This document shows positions 61,544 through 64,000 of a stretch of 64,000 nt of DNA, piece by piece. Both the position numbers and the translations under genes were made by a program. Source of the stretch: Actinacidiphila yeochonensis CN732 (GTDB taxonomy: Bacteria > Actinomycetota > Actinomycetes > Streptomycetales > Streptomycetaceae); contig NZ_JQNR01000004.1 in assembly GCF_000745345.1 (NCBI RefSeq), positions 992,001-1,056,000 of the forward strand. The letters are read 5' to 3'. The notes below the pieces were generated by a model. That model ran no database searches and was not told the origin of the DNA. It saw nothing but the letters and a program-made list of their open reading frames with translations. How positions within the stretch are numbered: position 1 is the stretch's first letter; each line of letters begins with the position of its first letter.

Positions 61544-64000
61544 TCAGGCGTTCGGGGTCGGAACCGTCGCGCCGGCCGGGTGCGGCCGGCGGGGGTGCGG
61601 GAAGCGCCGGTCGCTCCACTGGGCCGGAACAGCCGCCGGGCGCCCCATCGACACCCCCTGGACCAGCCAGGCCGGCAGATCCGACCGCCGGGTCACGCTC
61701 AACTTCCGGTAGACCCTGGTGAGATGCTGCTCCACCGTGCTCACCGTGATGTTCAGCAGGTGGCTGATCTGCCGGTTGCTCTGCCCCCGGGCGGCGAGTT
61801 GGGCCACCCTCCGCTCGGCGGCGCTCAACTGCTCGTCCAGGGAAGCCTCCTGCTCGGACAGCTCGGCGGCGTCCCCCGCCGGGCCGAACCAGCCGTCGGC
61901 CAGGACCGCCCCCGGCGGCATCCCGCCGGGCTCCCACACCGTCCCGCCCTCGTACCCGCACTCCGCCACCGCCCGCAGCAGCTGCCGCTCGCAGACCCGG
62001 ACCCCCTCGGCGTCGCCCACCGCGCCGTACGCCGCCGACAGGTCGGCCAGCACCGGCATCAGCTCCACCGCGTCCGCCGGCTCCCGCAGCAGCCCGGCCG
62101 CCTCCCGCAGCAGCGCGACCCGCTCCTGCGGCCGGGCCGTCGCCGCCAGCGCCCGCAGGCCCACGGCCCGCACCCGGGGCCCCGCCCCACCGCGCATCCG
62201 CAGCTGCTCCTCGGCCAGCGCCCGCGCTCCGGCGCGGTCGCCGAGCCGGGCCAGGGCCAGCGCGCAGTCGCCGCGCCACGGCACCAGCGCCGGCAACTCC
62301 ACCGTCCAGGACGTCGCCAGCTCCCCGCACGCCCTGAAGTCCGCCAGCGCCAGCCGGGGTTGGCCCGCCTCCAGCAGCCAGTGCCCGCGTGCCCGCAGGA
62401 ACAGCGCCGCCCGCAGGCCGCGCCGCACCACGCCCTCCGGCTGCTCCAGCCGCTCCAGAAGCCCGGCCGCCGACTGGTGCCCGAGCGCGAGCCTCGCTCG
62501 CAGCAGCACCGACAGCGGCACCCCCACCAGCACACCCCAGTCCGCCGCTTCGAGCGCCCCCAGCGCCTCGGCGGCCCACTGCCGCGCACCGGCCTCCCGG
62601 CCGTCCAGCAGCGCCGCCTCCGCCCGCACCGCCGCCAGCCGAGCCCGCCACAGCGGTACCCTCGGCGCCTCGTCCCGCTCCAGCAGCACCCCGCACCAGC
62701 GCTCGACCCGGTCGCCGCGCCCGGCGTGCAGCAGCACCTGCAACGCCGTCAGCAGTGTGGCGAACGTTCCTGCTGAAGGCGGCAGTTCGGCCAGCACCCG
62801 TTCGGCCTGCGGCACCGCCGCGCGCCCGGCCCGCTCGTACACCACGGACGCCAGCGCGTCCGCCGCCGACAGGCCGCCACGGGCCGTCGTGCCGGTGTCC
62901 GGGCCGGAGCCCGGACCGGGCTCCGCCGGGGACGCCACGACGGGCGCGAGCCGCGCCGTCGGCCGCGCCCCGGCCGGCGCGCCCCGGCCGGCCCCTCCCC
63001 GCCGGCCGGCGGCTCCGTCCACGGTGACGGCAGGCGCAGCCGGGCCGGTCCGGGGCGGCCCGGCCCGCGGCCGCCTGCGGTCAGCAGCCACCGGTACGTC
63101 TCCAGTGCCTCCTCGTCGCGGCCGAGCCACAGCAGGCCGCGCGCCAGGAACGGAGCCAGTTCCGGTTCCAGCCGCCCCGCCGCCAGGTCCTGCCGCAACG
63201 GCTCCAGATAGCGGGCCGCCGCCGACAGCCGGGTGGGCCACAGCAGCCGTATCAGCTCCACCGCGAGCCCGGCCCGCACCGACGCGTCCTCGCAGCAGCG
63301 GTACGCCGCCTCCAGGAGCTCCAGCCGCGCCGCAGGCTTCTCGCGGGCCGCCCCGTCCGCGGCGCGCCGCAGCACGTCCACCGCCCACCGCTCCCGCACC
63401 GGGCCGGCCGCCAGCAGGTGCCGCGCCACCCGGGCGGGCGGGCGTCCGTCCGCCCTCAGCATCCGCGCCGCCGCCAGGTGCAGCCGGGCGCGCTGCGCCT
63501 CGACCAGCGAGTCCAGCACCGCGGAGTGCACGGCCGGTGCGCGGAACCAGCCGCGCTCCAGCAGCGCCGACTCCGCGAGGGCGGCCAGTGCCCGCCGGAC
63601 CCGTCCACCCGGCAGGCCGGTCAGCCGCGCCACGTCCTCGGGCGGCGCGCCCCGGCCGAGGACGGCCAGGCCCCGTGCGGTGTCCACCGTGGCCCGGTCC
63701 CAGCGGTACAGGCAGCCCAGGACGGCCTGGCGGAAGAAGCCCCCGGTGACCGGGCGGGCCGGCAGGCTGCCGGGCCCGTCGGGCGGCGCGGCGGCGCCGT
63801 CCTCCACCAGTCCCTGGAGGAGCAGCGGATGTCCGCCGCTGGCCGCGTGGTAGGCGGGCGCCAGGCGCGCGGCGCCGGTGCCGCCCACCGCCGTGGTGAG
63901 CGCGGTGCGCACCCCCGACGGCGGCAGCAGCGGCAGCGTCATGCGCTGGCAGCCGGGCAGCGCGAGCAGCGCGGCGCGGGCGGTGGCCAGCTCCGGCGGC
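61544..64000 (-). CDS. Large LuxR-family (LAL-type) transcriptional regulator, 5' end outside window, apparent frameshift
   Basis: This is the C-terminal ~820 residues of a LAL/MalT-like regulator. The leftmost frame (61544 to about 62970) ends with a LuxR helix-turn-helix (LSAAERRVAQLAARGQSNRQISHLLNITVSTVEQHLTRVYRKL) and TPR-like repeats. The upstream frame (about 63000 to beyond 64000) holds the later part of the P-loop ATPase domain (LPLLPPSGVRTALTTAVGG, GGHPLLLQGLVEDG). The two frames join between about 62968 and 63000, within G/C runs, if one base is added. The Walker motifs are upstream of the window. These regulators typically activate secondary-metabolite or catabolic genes. Disruption may be sequencing error or real; all visible domains are conserved. 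Confidence 0.8.
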   Translation of the reverse strand, partial: AAGAGHRPRRAARAARLPAHDAAAAAAVGGAHRAHHGGGRHRRRAPGARLPRGQRRTSAAPPGTGGGRRRRAARRARQPAGPPGHRGLLPPGRPGLPVPLGPGHGGHRTGPGRPRPGRAARGRGAADRPAGWTGPAGTGRPRGVGAAGARLVPRTGRALRGAGLAGRGAARPAAPGGGADAEGGRTPARPGGAAPAGGRPGAGAVGGGRAAARRGRGGPREACGAAGAPGGGVPLLRGRVGAGRARGGADTAAVAHPAVGGGPLSGAVAAGPGGGAAGTGTGSVPGARPAVARPRRGGTGDVPVAADRRRPRAGPPRTGPAAPAVTVDGAAGRRGGAGRGAPAGARPTARLAPVVASPAEPGPGSGPDTGTTARGGLSAADALASVVYERAGRAAVPQAERVLAELPPSAGTFATLLTALQVLLHAGRGDRVERWCGVLLERDEAPRVPLWRARLAAVRAEAALLDGREAGARQWAAEALGALEAADWGVLVGVPLSVLLRARLALGHQSAAGLLERLEQPEGVVRRGLRAALFLRARGHWLLEAGQPRLALADFRACGELATSWTVELPALVPWRGDCALALARLGDRAGARALAEEQLRMRGGAGPRVRAVGLRALAATARPQERVALLREAAGLLREPADAVELMPVLADLSAAYGAVGDAEGVRVCERQLLRAVAECGYEGGTVWEPGGMPPGAVLADGWFGPAGDAAELSEQEASLDEQLSAAERRVAQLAARGQSNRQISHLLNITVSTVEQHLTRVYRKLSVTRRSDLPAWLVQGVSMGRPAAVPAQWSDRRFPHPRRPHPAGATVPTPNA

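Overview
The window is very GC-rich. Its codon use is extreme G/C at third positions, GTG starts are frequent, and genes often overlap by GTGA or ATGA. It carries Tat-dependent secreted glycosidases, an F420-biosynthesis gene (fbiC), P450/ferredoxin pairs and LacI-regulated sugar loci. Together these point to a Streptomyces-like actinobacterium (family Streptomycetaceae). I see no rRNA, tRNA, CRISPR array, prophage or insertion sequence. Both ends cut a gene: a phosphoesterase at the left and a large LuxR-type regulator at the right.

Layout. (1) 1-6.2 kb: phosphoesterase end, methyltransferase, the pntAB transhydrogenase operon, a DUF1349 protein. (2) 6.6-12.8 kb: a dipeptide/oligopeptide ABC operon whose two ATPases appear fused and frameshifted. 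(3) 13-14 kb: cold-shock-domain and DinB-like proteins. (4) 14-26.2 kb: an L-arabinose locus with a LacI-family regulator, araB, araD, araA, a three-gene sugar ABC importer and a secreted GH54 arabinofuranosidase, tied together by near-identical operator palindromes. (5) 26.4-35.3 kb: a glycan-degrading block with an M55 D-aminopeptidase, a glycosylasparaginase-type enzyme, and Tat-exported GH71/99-like, GH92 and GH95 enzymes, which together suggest breakdown of N-glycoproteins or mannose/fucose-containing glycans. (6) 35.4-39 kb: XRE-cupin/DUF6126 pair, GNAT acetyltransferase, cation/proton antiporter. (7) 39-47 kb: an oxidative cluster (P450, FMN alpha-hydroxy-acid oxidase, flavoprotein monooxygenase, AMP-dependent ligase, ferredoxin, second P450), probably a small uncharacterised pathway. 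(8) 47-54.3 kb: a giant S53 protease with kelch repeats, a SnoaL-like protein, an SDR and an HTH regulator. (9) 54.4-57 kb: fbiC. (10) 57.1-60.8 kb: a coupled three-gene unit of a response-regulator/thioredoxin-reductase-like fusion, a cyclic-nucleotide-binding-domain histidine kinase and a UBP-type zinc finger, the most intriguing signalling system in the window. (11) 61-64 kb: an HTH-TOBE protein and the LuxR regulator.

Five otherwise good genes (dipeptide ABC ATPase, GH95, S53 protease, histidine kinase 3' end, LuxR regulator) each change frame once at a G/C run. Four need one extra base to restore the frame. This looks more like homopolymer error in the assembly than five independent decayed genes, but the sequence alone cannot decide. 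Most convergent gene pairs are separated by long GC-rich stem-loops that look like bidirectional terminators.
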